Shown piece after piece: positions 41,967 through 50,270 of a stretch of DNA of 64,000 nt. Position 1 is the first letter of the stretch; each line of letters opens with the position of its first letter. The notes under the pieces are model-generated. The model did not search any database. It was not told the DNA's origin and was given only the letters and a program-made list of their open reading frames with translations. Origin of the DNA: Nakamurella lactea DSM 19367 (GTDB lineage Bacteria; Actinomycetota; Actinomycetes; Mycobacteriales; Nakamurellaceae); contig NZ_AUFT01000011.1 of the NCBI RefSeq assembly GCF_000426645.1, forward strand, positions 149,334 to 213,333, written 5' to 3'. Both the position numbers and the translations under genes were made by a program.

Positions 41967-43141
41967 CCAACACCCCCGCAGCCCCCGATCTGTCGAAGTC
42001 CGATGCGGGCCGCAGGTCGTCAGCCCCGCCAGTGACCGAGAACGGTGACGGTGCGGCCGATCCGGACCACCACAACGAGAGCATCTGGGCCCGGCTTCGC
42101 AGTCGGCAGACCACCTGGATCTTCCTGGTGCTGGTGGTGATCGTCGCGTTCTTCGCGATCAAGGGCGGCGACCGGTTCGCCTCCACCGGCAACTTCCTGC
42201 TGATCGCCCAGAACCTGGTGGTGCTGGCGGTTCTCGGCGTCGGTATGACGTTCGTCATCGTCACCTCCGGCATCGATCTGTCGATCGGATCGGTGATGGT
42301 ATTCGCCTCCGTCGTCTCGGCCAAGACGATGGCCGCGATGGACGGCAGCGGCGGAACCGTCGTACTGGTCGGCATTCTCACCGCCATCGCCTCCGGCGCC
42401 GTCTGGGGCTGGATCAACGGGATCCTGGTGGCCAAGGCCAAGATCCCGCCGCTGATCGTCACCCTCGGCACCCTGTCGGCCGCGCTCGGCCTGGCGCAGG
42501 TGATCACCAGCGGCAACAACATCTCCATCATGAAGGTCACCGGTCTCACCGATTTCGGTATCTACCAACGCATCCTGGGCATCCCGGCGCTGGTCTGGGT
42601 GGCGCTGGTGATCGTGGTGATCGGCGGCATCGTGCTGCACAAGACGAAGTTCGGTCGCTACACCTACGCCATCGGGTCGAACGAGGAGGCGGCCCGCCGG
42701 GTCGGCATCAACGTCGACCGGCAGCTCATCCTGATCTACCTGTACACCGGCGCCCTGGCCGGCGTCGGCGCGGTGATGTACCTGGCCCAGTTCGGCACCA
42801 CCACGATCGCCGGCGCCACGCTGACGAACCTCAACGTGATCACCGCCGTGGTGATCGGCGGCACTTCGATCTTCGGCGGCATCGGCACCATGTTCGGCAC
42901 CGTCGTCGGCCTGTTCATCCCCGCGGTACTGCAGTCCGGCCTGGTGATCATCGGCGTCCAGTCGTTCTGGCAGAGCGTCGCCGTCGGCGTCGTGCTGATC
43001 GCCGCCGTCTGGGTCGACCACAGCCGGCGCGCGGCAGCGCTCCGTGGCGCCAAGAAGAAATCCACTCCGCGGCGCAAGGGACGCAGCCGGGACAGCAACC
43101 CCAGCAGCACCCCCGCCACCTCCAGCAGTACCCAACAGTAA
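41963..43141 (+). CDS. Sugar ABC importer permease (RbsC/FrcC type)
   Basis: This 392-residue CUT2 permease has about 8-10 membrane segments between a 55-residue polar N-terminus and a Lys/Ser-rich C-terminal tail (AKKKSTPRRKGRSRDS). Motifs include VTSGIDLSIGSVMVF, NGILVAKAKIPPLIVTLGT, GINVDRQLILIYLYTGALAG and IGGTSIFGGIGTMFG. As the only permease gene in the operon it should form a homodimeric channel, unlike the RhaP/RhaQ pair. It overlaps the ATPase gene by 4 bp, and the binding-protein gene follows after 14 bp. Confidence 0.9.
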   Translation: MTNTPAAPDLSKSDAGRRSSAPPVTENGDGAADPDHHNESIWARLRSRQTTWIFLVLVVIVAFFAIKGGDRFASTGNFLLIAQNLVVLAVLGVGMTFVIVTSGIDLSIGSVMVFASVVSAKTMAAMDGSGGTVVLVGILTAIASGAVWGWINGILVAKAKIPPLIVTLGTLSAALGLAQVITSGNNISIMKVTGLTDFGIYQRILGIPALVWVALVIVVIGGIVLHKTKFGRYTYAIGSNEEAARRVGINVDRQLILIYLYTGALAGVGAVMYLAQFGTTTIAGATLTNLNVITAVVIGGTSIFGGIGTMFGTVVGLFIPAVLQSGLVIIGVQSFWQSVAVGVVLIAAVWVDHSRRAAALRGAKKKSTPRRKGRSRDSNPSSTPATSSSTQQ

Positions 43142-43155
43142 GGAAAGGGATCGGC

Positions 43156-44277
43156 ATGAAACGCTCAACACTGCTCTCCGGCGCCGGGGCCATCGCCCTG
43201 ACGCTGGTCACCCTGGTCGGCTGCTCCAGCACGAAGCCGGCGGACAACACCTCGGCGGCGGCCGGTGGCGAGACCACCAGCGCGGTCGAGTCGTCGGCGG
43301 CCGAGTCGTCGGCCGCTGAATCGTCGGCCGGATCGGAGACGGCGGCGTCATCGGCGAGCTCGGAGGCATCCGCCGGCGGCTCGGCCGCCGAGCCGAGCAA
43401 GGCCAGTAAGGATTACAAGCTGTCGTTCATCCAGGGCGTCACCGGCGACAACTTCTACATCACCATGCAGTGCGGCATCGAGGCGCAGGCCAAGAAGCTG
43501 GGCGTCACGGTGAACACCCAGGGCCCGGCCAAGTTCGATCCGACGCTGCAGAAGCCGATCCTGGACTCGGTGGTGCAGTCCAAGCCGGACGCCATCCTGA
43601 TCGCGCCGACCAGCGTCGACGCCATGCAGGCGCCGCTGGCGGCGGCGGCCGCGGCGGGCATCAAGATCGTATTGGTCGACACCACCACCAGTGACCCGTC
43701 GTACGCCGTCTCGCAGATCGCCTCCGACAACATCGGCGGCGGCAAGGCCGCGTTCGACGCGGTGAAGCAGCTGGCGCCGGACGGCGGGAAGGTGCTGGTG
43801 GTCTCGGTCGACCCCGGTATCTCCACCACCGACGACCGGGCGAAGGGCTTCAACGACGCGGCCAAGGCCGACGGCAACTACACCCCGCTTCCGATCCAGT
43901 ACTCGCACAATGACCCGTCGACCGCGGCCCAGATCGTCACCGCCGCGCTGCAGAAGGATCCCGACATCGTCGGCATCTTCGCCACCAACCTGTTCGCCGC
44001 CGAGGGCAGCGCCACCGGCATCCAGCAGGCCGGCAAGCAGGGCAAGGTCAAGATCGTCGGCTTCGACGCCGGCCCGGACCAGATCGACGCACTGAAGGCC
44101 GGCACTGTGCAGGCCCTGGTCGCCCAGCAGCCCGGGAAGATCGGCACCGAGGGCGTCAACCAGGCGGTGGCCGCGCTGGACGGTGGCACCGTGACGCCGA
44201 AGATCCAGACCGGTTTCTCCATCATCACCAAGGACAACGTGGATACCACCAAGGACGCCTACGTCGCCGGCTGCTGA
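43156..44277 (+). CDS. Sugar-binding lipoprotein of the hexose importer
   Basis: This 373-residue Peripla_BP_4 protein has a lipoprotein signal ending LVGC with lipid-bearing C23, then a Ser/Ala/Glu linker (residues about 40-80, ESSAAESSAAESSA) and the binding domain from KLSFIQGVTGDNFYIT. DAILIAPTSVDAMQAPL and IVGFDAGPDQIDALKAGTV are typical of ribose/fructose-binding proteins. Its place at the end of the operon after a clear AAGGAAAGGG ribosome site, with a terminator 27 nt beyond its stop, suggests high expression. The low-complexity linker parallels the ASDTAA linker of RhaS but has a different sequence. Confidence 0.9.
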   Translation: MKRSTLLSGAGAIALTLVTLVGCSSTKPADNTSAAAGGETTSAVESSAAESSAAESSAGSETAASSASSEASAGGSAAEPSKASKDYKLSFIQGVTGDNFYITMQCGIEAQAKKLGVTVNTQGPAKFDPTLQKPILDSVVQSKPDAILIAPTSVDAMQAPLAAAAAAGIKIVLVDTTTSDPSYAVSQIASDNIGGGKAAFDAVKQLAPDGGKVLVVSVDPGISTTDDRAKGFNDAAKADGNYTPLPIQYSHNDPSTAAQIVTAALQKDPDIVGIFATNLFAAEGSATGIQQAGKQGKVKIVGFDAGPDQIDALKAGTVQALVAQQPGKIGTEGVNQAVAALDGGTVTPKIQTGFSIITKDNVDTTKDAYVAGC

Positions 44278-44303
44278 TCCAGCCGTCAGCAGGCATCATC
44301 GAC

Positions 44304-44333
44304 AAGGCCCCGGACCGCACGGTCCGGGGCCTT
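44304..44333 (+). terminator. Terminator hairpin of the hexose operon
   Basis: A perfect 13-bp stem, AAGGCCCCGGACC and its complement, closes a GCAC loop 27 nt after the last stop codon. The run after the stem is TTGCC, so it is not a classic T-rich terminator, but the stem is very stable. Confidence 0.8.
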
Positions 44334-44469
44334 GCCGTACCCGCCCGAGTGGCGCTCGACACCGGTCACACCGATCTCCGCCGACGGCAGGTGGATCCGG
44401 TGTACCTGGAGCGGCCGCCGGCTCCTCTCCTGGGTGTTCCGCACCACGATCGAACAGGAGCCTGACCTC

Positions 44470-46227
44470 ATGAGCGCACCAGGGCAACGTCATCCGCTCG
44501 CCTTCGGCCGCCGGCCGCCGACGCACGCCCCCGCGCTCACTCTCGCGCCGATGCTGACCGGGGTGGTACCGCCGGCGCCCGCGCACGTGGATTACGGCCG
44601 GATCTTCACCGGCTGGAAGATGCTGGGCAACGATGTGGCCGGCGACTGTGTTGCCGTCACCTGGGCCAACCAACGTGCGCTGGTGACCGCCGCGCTCACC
44701 GGTACCCCGCGCTATCCCGATCAGTCGAAGGTCTGGTCGTTCTACCGGACGCAGAATCCGGACTTCAACCCGAACGGCGGCGCCGCCAACGGTCCCGGAT
44801 CGGCGGCAGACAACGGCATGGTGATCCAAACGGCACTGGATCGTCTCCGCACCGTCGGCGGCCCCGACGGCGTCAAGGCCGTGGCGTTCGCCCAGGTCGA
44901 CTACACCAACGAGCGCGAGCTGCGCGCCGCCCACGCCATCTTCGGCCAGGTCTGGTACGGCATCACCGTGCTGGACGCGAACGAGCAGGAGTTCTGGTCC
45001 GACGAACCGTGGGACTACCACCCGGATTCCCCGATCGATGCCGGCCACTCGGTAACCGGCGTCGGCTACGACCCGACCGATTACCAATTCATCACCTGGG
45101 CGATCCAGACCCGATGGACGGAATCGTTCCGGACGCATCTCGTCGACGAGGCCTGGGTGGTGATCTGGCCCGAGCACTTCGGCACCACCCAGTTCCAACA
45201 GGGCATCGACGTGGCGCAACTGGCGGCCGACTTCCAGGCCATCACCGGGGAGCCGCTGCCCGTTCCGCCGCCCGTCACCCCCGCCTGCAGCGTCGTGTCC
45301 TGGGGACCGGACCGGCTCGATGCCTTCGTCCGTGGCTCCGATCGGAAGCTGTGGCACCAATGGTGGAACGGAAGCCGGTGGGGGCGTTTCGAAAGCCTCG
45401 GCGGCACGATGATCGATCCGCCGACCGCCTGCTCGTGGGCGGCGGGCCGGCTGGACGTGTTCGCTCGCGGTGCCGACAACACCGTCCGCCACCAGTGGTT
45501 CGACGGCACCAAGTGGGGCAGCTGGCAGAGCCTCGGCGGCAACCTCAGCGCACCACCGGCCGTGGTCTCTTGGGGACCGCGGCGCCTCGACCTGTTCGGC
45601 CTCGGCACCGACAACGCCGTCTGGTACCAGTGGTTCGACGGCACCAAGTGGGGCAGCTGGCAGAGCCTCGGCGGCAACCTCGTCGCACCCCCGGTCGCCG
45701 CTTGCTGGGGACCGCGGCGGCTGGATCTGTTCGGCCTCGGCGCCGACAGCGCCGTCTGGCACCAATGGTTCGACGGCACCAAATGGGGCCACTGGCAGAG
45801 CCTCGGCGGCAACCTCACCGCACCACCGGCCGTGGTCTCCTGGGGACCCCGCCGCCTCGACCTGTTCGGCCTCGGCGCCGACAACGCCGTCTGGCACCAA
45901 TGGTTCGACGGCACCAAATGGGGCCACTGGCAGAGCCTCGGCGGCAACCTCACCGCACCACCGGCCGTGGTCTCCTGGGGACCCCGCCGGCTGGATCTGT
46001 TCGGCCTCGGGACCGACCGGACGGTTCGCCACCAATGGTTCGACGGCACGAAATGGGGCCACTGGCAGAATCTCGGCGGCAACCTCACCCGCCCGCCGAC
46101 CGCGGTGGCCAGCAGGGCCAACCGGCTCGACGTGTTCGGCGAAGCTGCCGGCTCCGGCCTTGCCCACCGGCATTGGGACGGCACCGGCTGGGGCGATTGG
46201 GAGAACCTCGGCGGTGACATCTCTTAA
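44470..46227 (+). CDS. Papain-like/seven-bladed PLL-type propeller fusion protein
   Basis: This 585-residue protein has two parts. Residues 1-270 look like a papain-fold cysteine peptidase: LGNDVAGDCVAVTWANQ places C60 with N54 at the oxyanion position, DAGHSVTGVGYD gives H193, and FITWAIQTRW...WVVIW follows where papain has its Asn-Ser-Trp. Residues about 277-585 are seven repeats of 45-46 residues (PRRLDLFGLG...WHQWFDGTKWG.WQSLGGNL), a DUF346/PLL-lectin-like seven-bladed propeller. No signal peptide or membrane helix is seen. AGGAG lies 9 nt before ATG 44470. It is a single gene; the 136 bp between the terminator and the ATG show no clear promoter. Its function is unknown; the propeller may bind sugar. 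Confidence 0.75.
   Translation: MSAPGQRHPLAFGRRPPTHAPALTLAPMLTGVVPPAPAHVDYGRIFTGWKMLGNDVAGDCVAVTWANQRALVTAALTGTPRYPDQSKVWSFYRTQNPDFNPNGGAANGPGSAADNGMVIQTALDRLRTVGGPDGVKAVAFAQVDYTNERELRAAHAIFGQVWYGITVLDANEQEFWSDEPWDYHPDSPIDAGHSVTGVGYDPTDYQFITWAIQTRWTESFRTHLVDEAWVVIWPEHFGTTQFQQGIDVAQLAADFQAITGEPLPVPPPVTPACSVVSWGPDRLDAFVRGSDRKLWHQWWNGSRWGRFESLGGTMIDPPTACSWAAGRLDVFARGADNTVRHQWFDGTKWGSWQSLGGNLSAPPAVVSWGPRRLDLFGLGTDNAVWYQWFDGTKWGSWQSLGGNLVAPPVAACWGPRRLDLFGLGADSAVWHQWFDGTKWGHWQSLGGNLTAPPAVVSWGPRRLDLFGLGADNAVWHQWFDGTKWGHWQSLGGNLTAPPAVVSWGPRRLDLFGLGTDRTVRHQWFDGTKWGHWQNLGGNLTRPPTAVASRANRLDVFGEAAGSGLAHRHWDGTGWGDWENLGGDIS
45298..46224 (+). repeat. 135-bp coding tandem repeats (propeller blades)
   Basis: Seven units of exactly 135 bp (one of 138 bp) have conserved TGG codons at 45361, 45496, 45631, 45766, 45901, 46036 and 46174. 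Units four and five share long stretches of identical DNA including third codon positions, which indicates recent duplication or gene conversion. Confidence 0.92.
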
Positions 46228-46300
46228 CCGACCTTGTGCAGGCTGCTCACATCGTTTTCCGCCGTCGGTCGGATCTGGGACGCCCTAGGCTGACCAGATC

Positions 46301-47086
46301 ATGAGAGTTCACCCGGAGACCGAGCTGCCGGCGACGCCACGGCCCTACACCAGGGCTTCCATCTGGTTCGAGATCGCCCTGGTGTTCACCGTGACACTCG
46401 GGATGAGCGGGCTCCGGTCGCTGATCTCGCTGATCGATTCGCTGCTGGCGCCGACACCGATCGCCTCCCAGACGGTGACCATCGTCGCCCCGCAGGCCAA
46501 GGCCGGCCTTCTCGACCTGATCAAGCAGCTGCTGTCGGTGGCCTCCGGGATCGCCTGGGGCGCACTGGGTATCTACTTGCTGTGGCGGGCCGGGGTCAAT
46601 ATCCGTGAGCGGCTCGGCACCGACTGGCGATGGCGGGACATCGGTCCCGGCATCGGTCTGGCGGCCCTGATCGGCATTCCGGGGATCGGCTTGTACCTGG
46701 TGGCGCACGCCGTCGGGATGAACCTGGCGGTGGCCCCCAGCGTGCTCAACGACACGTGGTGGCGGGTGCCGGTGCTGGTACTGGCCGCGATCCAGAACGG
46801 GTTCGCCGAGGAGTTCCTGGTGGTCGGCTATCTGGTCACCAGGCTCCAACAACTGCGGCTGCCGATCTGGGGAATCCTGCTGTTCAGCTCGGTGCTGCGC
46901 GGCAGCTACCACCTCTACCAGGGGTTCGGCGGGTTCATCGGGAACGTGGTGATGGGCCTGGTGTTTGCGCTGGTCTTCCTGCGCTGGCGGCGGATCTGGG
47001 TACTGGTGATCGCGCACAGCCTGATCGACACCGTCACCTTCATCGGCTACCCGCTGTTGCACGGTCACGTCAGCTGGCTGCCGTAG
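46301..47086 (+). CDS. CPBP-family intramembrane metalloprotease
   Basis: This 261-residue protein has about seven membrane segments. The CPBP/Abi motifs are visible: NGFAEEFLVVGYLVTRL (motif 1, paired Glu; the usual Arg is replaced, as in several actinobacterial members), SYHLYQGFGGFIGN (motif 2 His) and VIAHSLIDTVTFIG (motif 3 His). Relatives cleave prenylated or other membrane substrates, or act in bacteriocin immunity; the target here is unknown. TAGGCT lies 9 nt before the ATG, so the leader would be very short. It is convergent with uppP across a nested inverted repeat. Confidence 0.86.
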   Translation: MRVHPETELPATPRPYTRASIWFEIALVFTVTLGMSGLRSLISLIDSLLAPTPIASQTVTIVAPQAKAGLLDLIKQLLSVASGIAWGALGIYLLWRAGVNIRERLGTDWRWRDIGPGIGLAALIGIPGIGLYLVAHAVGMNLAVAPSVLNDTWWRVPVLVLAAIQNGFAEEFLVVGYLVTRLQQLRLPIWGILLFSSVLRGSYHLYQGFGGFIGNVVMGLVFALVFLRWRRIWVLVIAHSLIDTVTFIGYPLLHGHVSWLP

Positions 47087-47089
47087 CCC

Positions 47090-47107
47090 GGCGGGACAAC
47101 CCCGCTA
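47090..47107 (+). repeat. Isolated copy of the 35.4-kb tandem repeat unit
   Basis: GGCGGGACAACCCCGCTA differs from the array unit at 35379-35528 by one base. It lies 3 bp after the CPBP stop and is framed by a GTAGC/GCTAC inverted repeat. Confidence 0.7.
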
Positions 47108-47134
47108 CGTCCCGGGACGCAACCACCCACACGC

Positions 47135-47218
47135 GTTCGCCGGCACAGCGAAGCGAGGACACGAGCTGGGCGACGCAGGAGCCCAGCTCGTGACCGCAGC
47201 CGAGCGCGGCCGGCGAAC
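47135..47218. terminator. Nested inverted repeat between convergent genes
   Basis: Outer 10-bp arms GTTCGCCGGC/GCCGGCGAAC (47135-47144, 47209-47218) enclose a perfect 12-bp hairpin CACGAGCTGGGC/GCCCAGCTCGTG (47160-47171, 47181-47192, 9-nt loop). It is placed to terminate both the CPBP and uppP transcripts. Confidence 0.65.
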
Positions 47219-47225
47219 CAGACGA

Positions 47226-48059
47226 CTAGGTGGCGCTGACTACTCCGAAGCCGACCAGCAGCAGGATCACCACGCCGACCACCACCCGGTAGATGATGAA
47301 GATCGAGTAGGTGTTGCGGGCGATGAACTTGAGCAACCAGGCGACCGAGGCATAGGCGACCACGAACGAGACCGCGGTGGCCAGCAGGGTCGGGCCCCAG
47401 CCGACTCCGGCCGAGATGGCGTCGTACTGCTGCACCGTCTGCAGCACACCGGCCGCGGCCAGCACCGGGATCGACAGGAAGAACGACAACTTCGTGACGG
47501 CAACGCGATCCAGCCCACGGAACAGGCCGGCGGACATGGTGGCACCCGACCGGGAGATGCCGGGGATCAGCGACAGGCACTGCACCACGCCGATGATCAG
47601 GGTGTCCTTCCAGGTGATGTCCTTCTCGTGGCGTTGCTGGGTCGCCTGCCGGTCGGCCAGCCACATCACCCCGGAGAACGCGATCAGGGTGCCGCCGACG
47701 ATCCACAGACTGCGCAGGGTGGTCTCGATCTGGTCCTGGAACAACAACCCGACGATCGCGATCGGGATGCAGCCGTAGATCACCGCCCAGCCGAACCGGT
47801 AGTCGGCGCCCCGCTCGGTCGGCTTGGTCAGCCCGCGGAACCAGGCACCGACGATCCGGACGATGTCCTTGCGCAGATACAGAATCGTCGCCAACACGGC
47901 GCCGACCTGGATGATCGCGGTGAATGCGGTGATGTCCGGGTGGTCGATCTGGTAGCCGAGCAGCTTTTCGGTGACGGTCAGGTGGCCGGTCGAGGAGATC
48001 GGCAGGAACTCGGTGACGCCCTCGACGATCCCGAACAACAATGCGTGCCACCAGGGCAT
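47226..48059 (-). CDS. uppP: Undecaprenyl-diphosphate phosphatase
   Basis: This 277-residue membrane enzyme (BacA family) hydrolyses undecaprenyl diphosphate to the monophosphate, recycling the lipid carrier of peptidoglycan synthesis. The two active-site motifs are present: GIVEGVTEFLPISSTGHL near the N-terminus and LIPGISRSGATMSAG near residue 160. About eight hydrophobic segments and the total length fit the family. A GAGG ribosome site lies upstream of the ATG at 48059. It confers some bacitracin tolerance in other bacteria. It lies 82 bp after the DUF5926 gene in the same direction. Confidence 0.97.
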   Translation of the reverse strand: MPWWHALLFGIVEGVTEFLPISSTGHLTVTEKLLGYQIDHPDITAFTAIIQVGAVLATILYLRKDIVRIVGAWFRGLTKPTERGADYRFGWAVIYGCIPIAIVGLLFQDQIETTLRSLWIVGGTLIAFSGVMWLADRQATQQRHEKDITWKDTLIIGVVQCLSLIPGISRSGATMSAGLFRGLDRVAVTKLSFFLSIPVLAAAGVLQTVQQYDAISAGVGWGPTLLATAVSFVVAYASVAWLLKFIARNTYSIFIIYRVVVGVVILLLVGFGVVSAT

Positions 48060-48141
48060 GTCAGGTCCTCACTGCATCTCGGGACGGATCCACGGCGGGA
48101 ATGACGCGGGGACGGGCGCGGCGGGGATCACCGTAGCCGGG

Positions 48142-49098
48142 TCACCGCAGGGTGAACTGCCGACCGAGAATACCGTCGCGGGCCCGGCGCTCGGCGCTGC
48201 TGAGCGGGGTGTCGTCAGCCACCGCCGCCTCGTAACGGCGGGCGAAGTCGGTAGCCGGCTGCGCCCATTCCGACGGGTGCGCCTCGCGGTCCAGATCCCA
48301 GACCGGCACCAGCCGCCCGTGTGCCCGGAACGAGCCGACGTAGCGGGTTCCCTCGCCGAGATCCAGCTCACCGGCAGCGGCCAGCCGGGCCAGCGCGGCC
48401 ATCACCACCGGCTCGTCCTCCGGCCGGACCCAGCGCAGGTGCGCCTTCTCGCCGGCGTCCACCCAGTAGGCGCCGGCCAGCTCGCCGATCCGTGCGGTCG
48501 GCATGATCGCCGCGTTCGCCTGTTCCAGCGACAGCGCGACCTCGCTGCCCTCTTCGGCCGGGCTCTCGAGCCACCAGCCGAAGTCGTCGTGCACCGTCAC
48601 CTCGAGGGGGCCGTCGACGATCAGCTCGGCCAGCTTAGGGTTGACGCCATCGCGCGGGGCGACCTGCAGGATGCTGGACGGCTCTGCGGCCAGTGCCCAC
48701 TGCAGGCTGCCGCCCAGATCACGGGACAGATCGCCGGAGTGCACCTGGGTCTGCAAACCGAGCAGCACCGATCCGTCGGAGCGGGTCAGCGCGGCCGCCG
48801 CGCCTGGCAGCACGGTGGCCAGGGTGATGCTCGGCGGCTCGCCGTCGACGGCGGTACCGAGCGGAGTCAGCGGCGCGGTGGCCGACGGGACGAACTCGCG
48901 TAGCGCGATCAGCTCGGTCTCGGCCGTCATCCCCTCGAACGGTCGGCTGACGATCATGTCGGCGCCGGCATCCGCGCTGCCGTGGCAGTTCTTCCAGCGA
49001 CGGCCGGAGCCGCATTCGCAGGGACGGCGGGGGTTCAGCCCGTCGGTGCTCGCCGCAGCGGCGCCGACAGGGGTCTTGGTAGAGGTCTTCTTGGCCAC
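48142..49098 (-). CDS. DUF5926 protein with SEC-C zinc motif
   Basis: This 318-residue actinobacterial protein carries near its N-terminus the SEC-C type zinc motif CECGSGRRWKNCHG, then a DUF5926 body (ALREFVPSATAPLTPLG, LLGLQTQVHSGDLSRDLG, HLRWVRPEDEPVVMAALARL). The N-terminus VAKKTSTKTP is Lys-rich, as in its relatives. Some databases call the family topoisomerase II, but no topoisomerase motif is visible and I do not support that. I chose GTG 49098 because TACCGT ends exactly 6 nt upstream; an ATG at 49128 would lack both a ribosome site and a -10 box. Its function is unknown. Confidence 0.83.
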   Translation of the reverse strand: MAKKTSTKTPVGAAAASTDGLNPRRPCECGSGRRWKNCHGSADAGADMIVSRPFEGMTAETELIALREFVPSATAPLTPLGTAVDGEPPSITLATVLPGAAAALTRSDGSVLLGLQTQVHSGDLSRDLGGSLQWALAAEPSSILQVAPRDGVNPKLAELIVDGPLEVTVHDDFGWWLESPAEEGSEVALSLEQANAAIMPTARIGELAGAYWVDAGEKAHLRWVRPEDEPVVMAALARLAAAGELDLGEGTRYVGSFRAHGRLVPVWDLDREAHPSEWAQPATDFARRYEAAVADDTPLSSAERRARDGILGRQFTLR

Positions 49099-49104
49099 GA
49101 CGTC

Positions 49105-49110
49105 ACGGTA
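49105..49110 (-). promoter_or_regulatory. -10 element of leaderless DUF5926 gene
   Basis: TACCGT ends 6 nt before GTG 49098 and decides that start. Confidence 0.55.
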
Positions 49111-49149
49111 CGCGACCGGGCGGCCCACTCCTGCACGGTGCGAACCGGG

Positions 49150-50244
49150 TCAACCGTCGGAGTCGACGGCCCGTTCCGGTGCCGCGCTGCCCGGTTCGGC
49201 GGCGAGCAACTCGGCGGCCTCGGCCGCGGTCGGCGGCAGCACGCCCGAGCTGCGCCTGGCGGCGGCCGCGCCGTCGGTGATGCGGGCCCGGGACGGCGCC
49301 GGCCCGGCCACCCGCCACGAGGCGTACCGGCCGGGGCGCGGGCCGACGAACAGCCGGACCCAGCTCAGCATCAGTACCGCGGTGGCGACGGCTACCAACG
49401 CGGCCGCCAGGTCCACCGCGACGTGCAGTTCGACGGTGTCGGCGATCGCCTGCAGGCTGGCGCCGAGGCCGCGGGCCAGCACCACCGACGTCAGCACCGA
49501 CGAGAGGATCCAGCACGCCCACCAGCCGAGTGCGCGTGCGGACGGGCGCGGCCGGCCGGATTCGGTGACCGCACCGGACAGCAGGCCGTCCACCTCGGAG
49601 ACGACCTGACCGGCGCCGTAGATGTTCCAGACCGGTACCAGCAGCCGCAGCAGCATCGACCGCAGATCGCGCGACTCCGTCTTCCCGGCCCGGACTGCCG
49701 CGGCCCGGTGGGCCCGGCAGATCGCCGGCACCGCGATCGCTGCGGTGACGACGGCGCACACCAGCGCCGTCCAGGAGGCCAGGGTGACCAGCGCGTCGCT
49801 GACCCTGACGTCGCTCCCGGACAGCACATCGGTGCGGCCGCGCAACATCAGCACGAACCGCCGGATCTCCGCGAGGCCGGCCAGCACGCAGACGACGGCG
49901 GTGACGACGGCGGCGAAGGCCGCTGAGCGCAGCGCGGTGACCGGCGGCGTCACCGCGGCGTCCGGGTCCGGCGGATCGACCCAGCGCCACAACGTGGGCG
50001 GGAAACCCCACCGCGGGTGGCCGCCGCGATAGGCGGGCGGCCCGGTGTACCCGGGGCGCCGGCCGAGCCGCCGCGGCCGGGTGTCCGGCACCCCGGGCGG
50101 CGGGTGTGCGACCCAGCGTTGCAGCGGCAGCGGGGTCCCGCAGTACAGGCAGTGGAAGACGCCGGCCGGCAGCGGCGGCTGGGTGCGCGCACACCGCGGG
50201 CAGCGCACGTCGGTGCGCCGGGCGGCGGGGGCTGGCCTGCTCAT
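49150..50244 (-). CDS. DUF4328 membrane protein with N-terminal zinc ribbon
   Basis: This 364-residue protein starts with a four-Cys zinc ribbon (CPRC...FHCLYCG, residues about 13-37) and a Pro/Arg-rich linker. The DUF4328 membrane domain (about 95-300) has five or so hydrophobic segments, with MLLRLLVPVWNIYGAGQVVSEVDGL and LGWWACWILSSVLTSVV as the recognisable core. The C-terminal 60 residues are Ala/Pro-rich. Its function is unknown; many actinobacterial members pair a ribbon with this domain. ATG 50244 is preferred, but a TTG at 50274 that overlaps the rhodanese stop is possible. Confidence 0.75.
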   Translation of the reverse strand: MSRPAPAARRTDVRCPRCARTQPPLPAGVFHCLYCGTPLPLQRWVAHPPPGVPDTRPRRLGRRPGYTGPPAYRGGHPRWGFPPTLWRWVDPPDPDAAVTPPVTALRSAAFAAVVTAVVCVLAGLAEIRRFVLMLRGRTDVLSGSDVRVSDALVTLASWTALVCAVVTAAIAVPAICRAHRAAAVRAGKTESRDLRSMLLRLLVPVWNIYGAGQVVSEVDGLLSGAVTESGRPRPSARALGWWACWILSSVLTSVVLARGLGASLQAIADTVELHVAVDLAAALVAVATAVLMLSWVRLFVGPRPGRYASWRVAGPAPSRARITDGAAAARRSSGVLPPTAAEAAELLAAEPGSAAPERAVDSDG

Positions 50245-50270
50245 CGAGGTGTTGACCGGAGTGCGGTGGC

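Noticed and set aside
44296..46173. A minus-strand open frame of 625 codons opposite the propeller gene
   Set aside because: Its apparent repeats are only the mirror of the 135-bp blade repeats; no start signal or domain is seen.
48142..49098. Topoisomerase annotation sometimes given to DUF5926 proteins
   Set aside because: No ATPase, TOPRIM or catalytic Tyr motif is visible; only a SEC-C zinc motif and the DUF5926 body.
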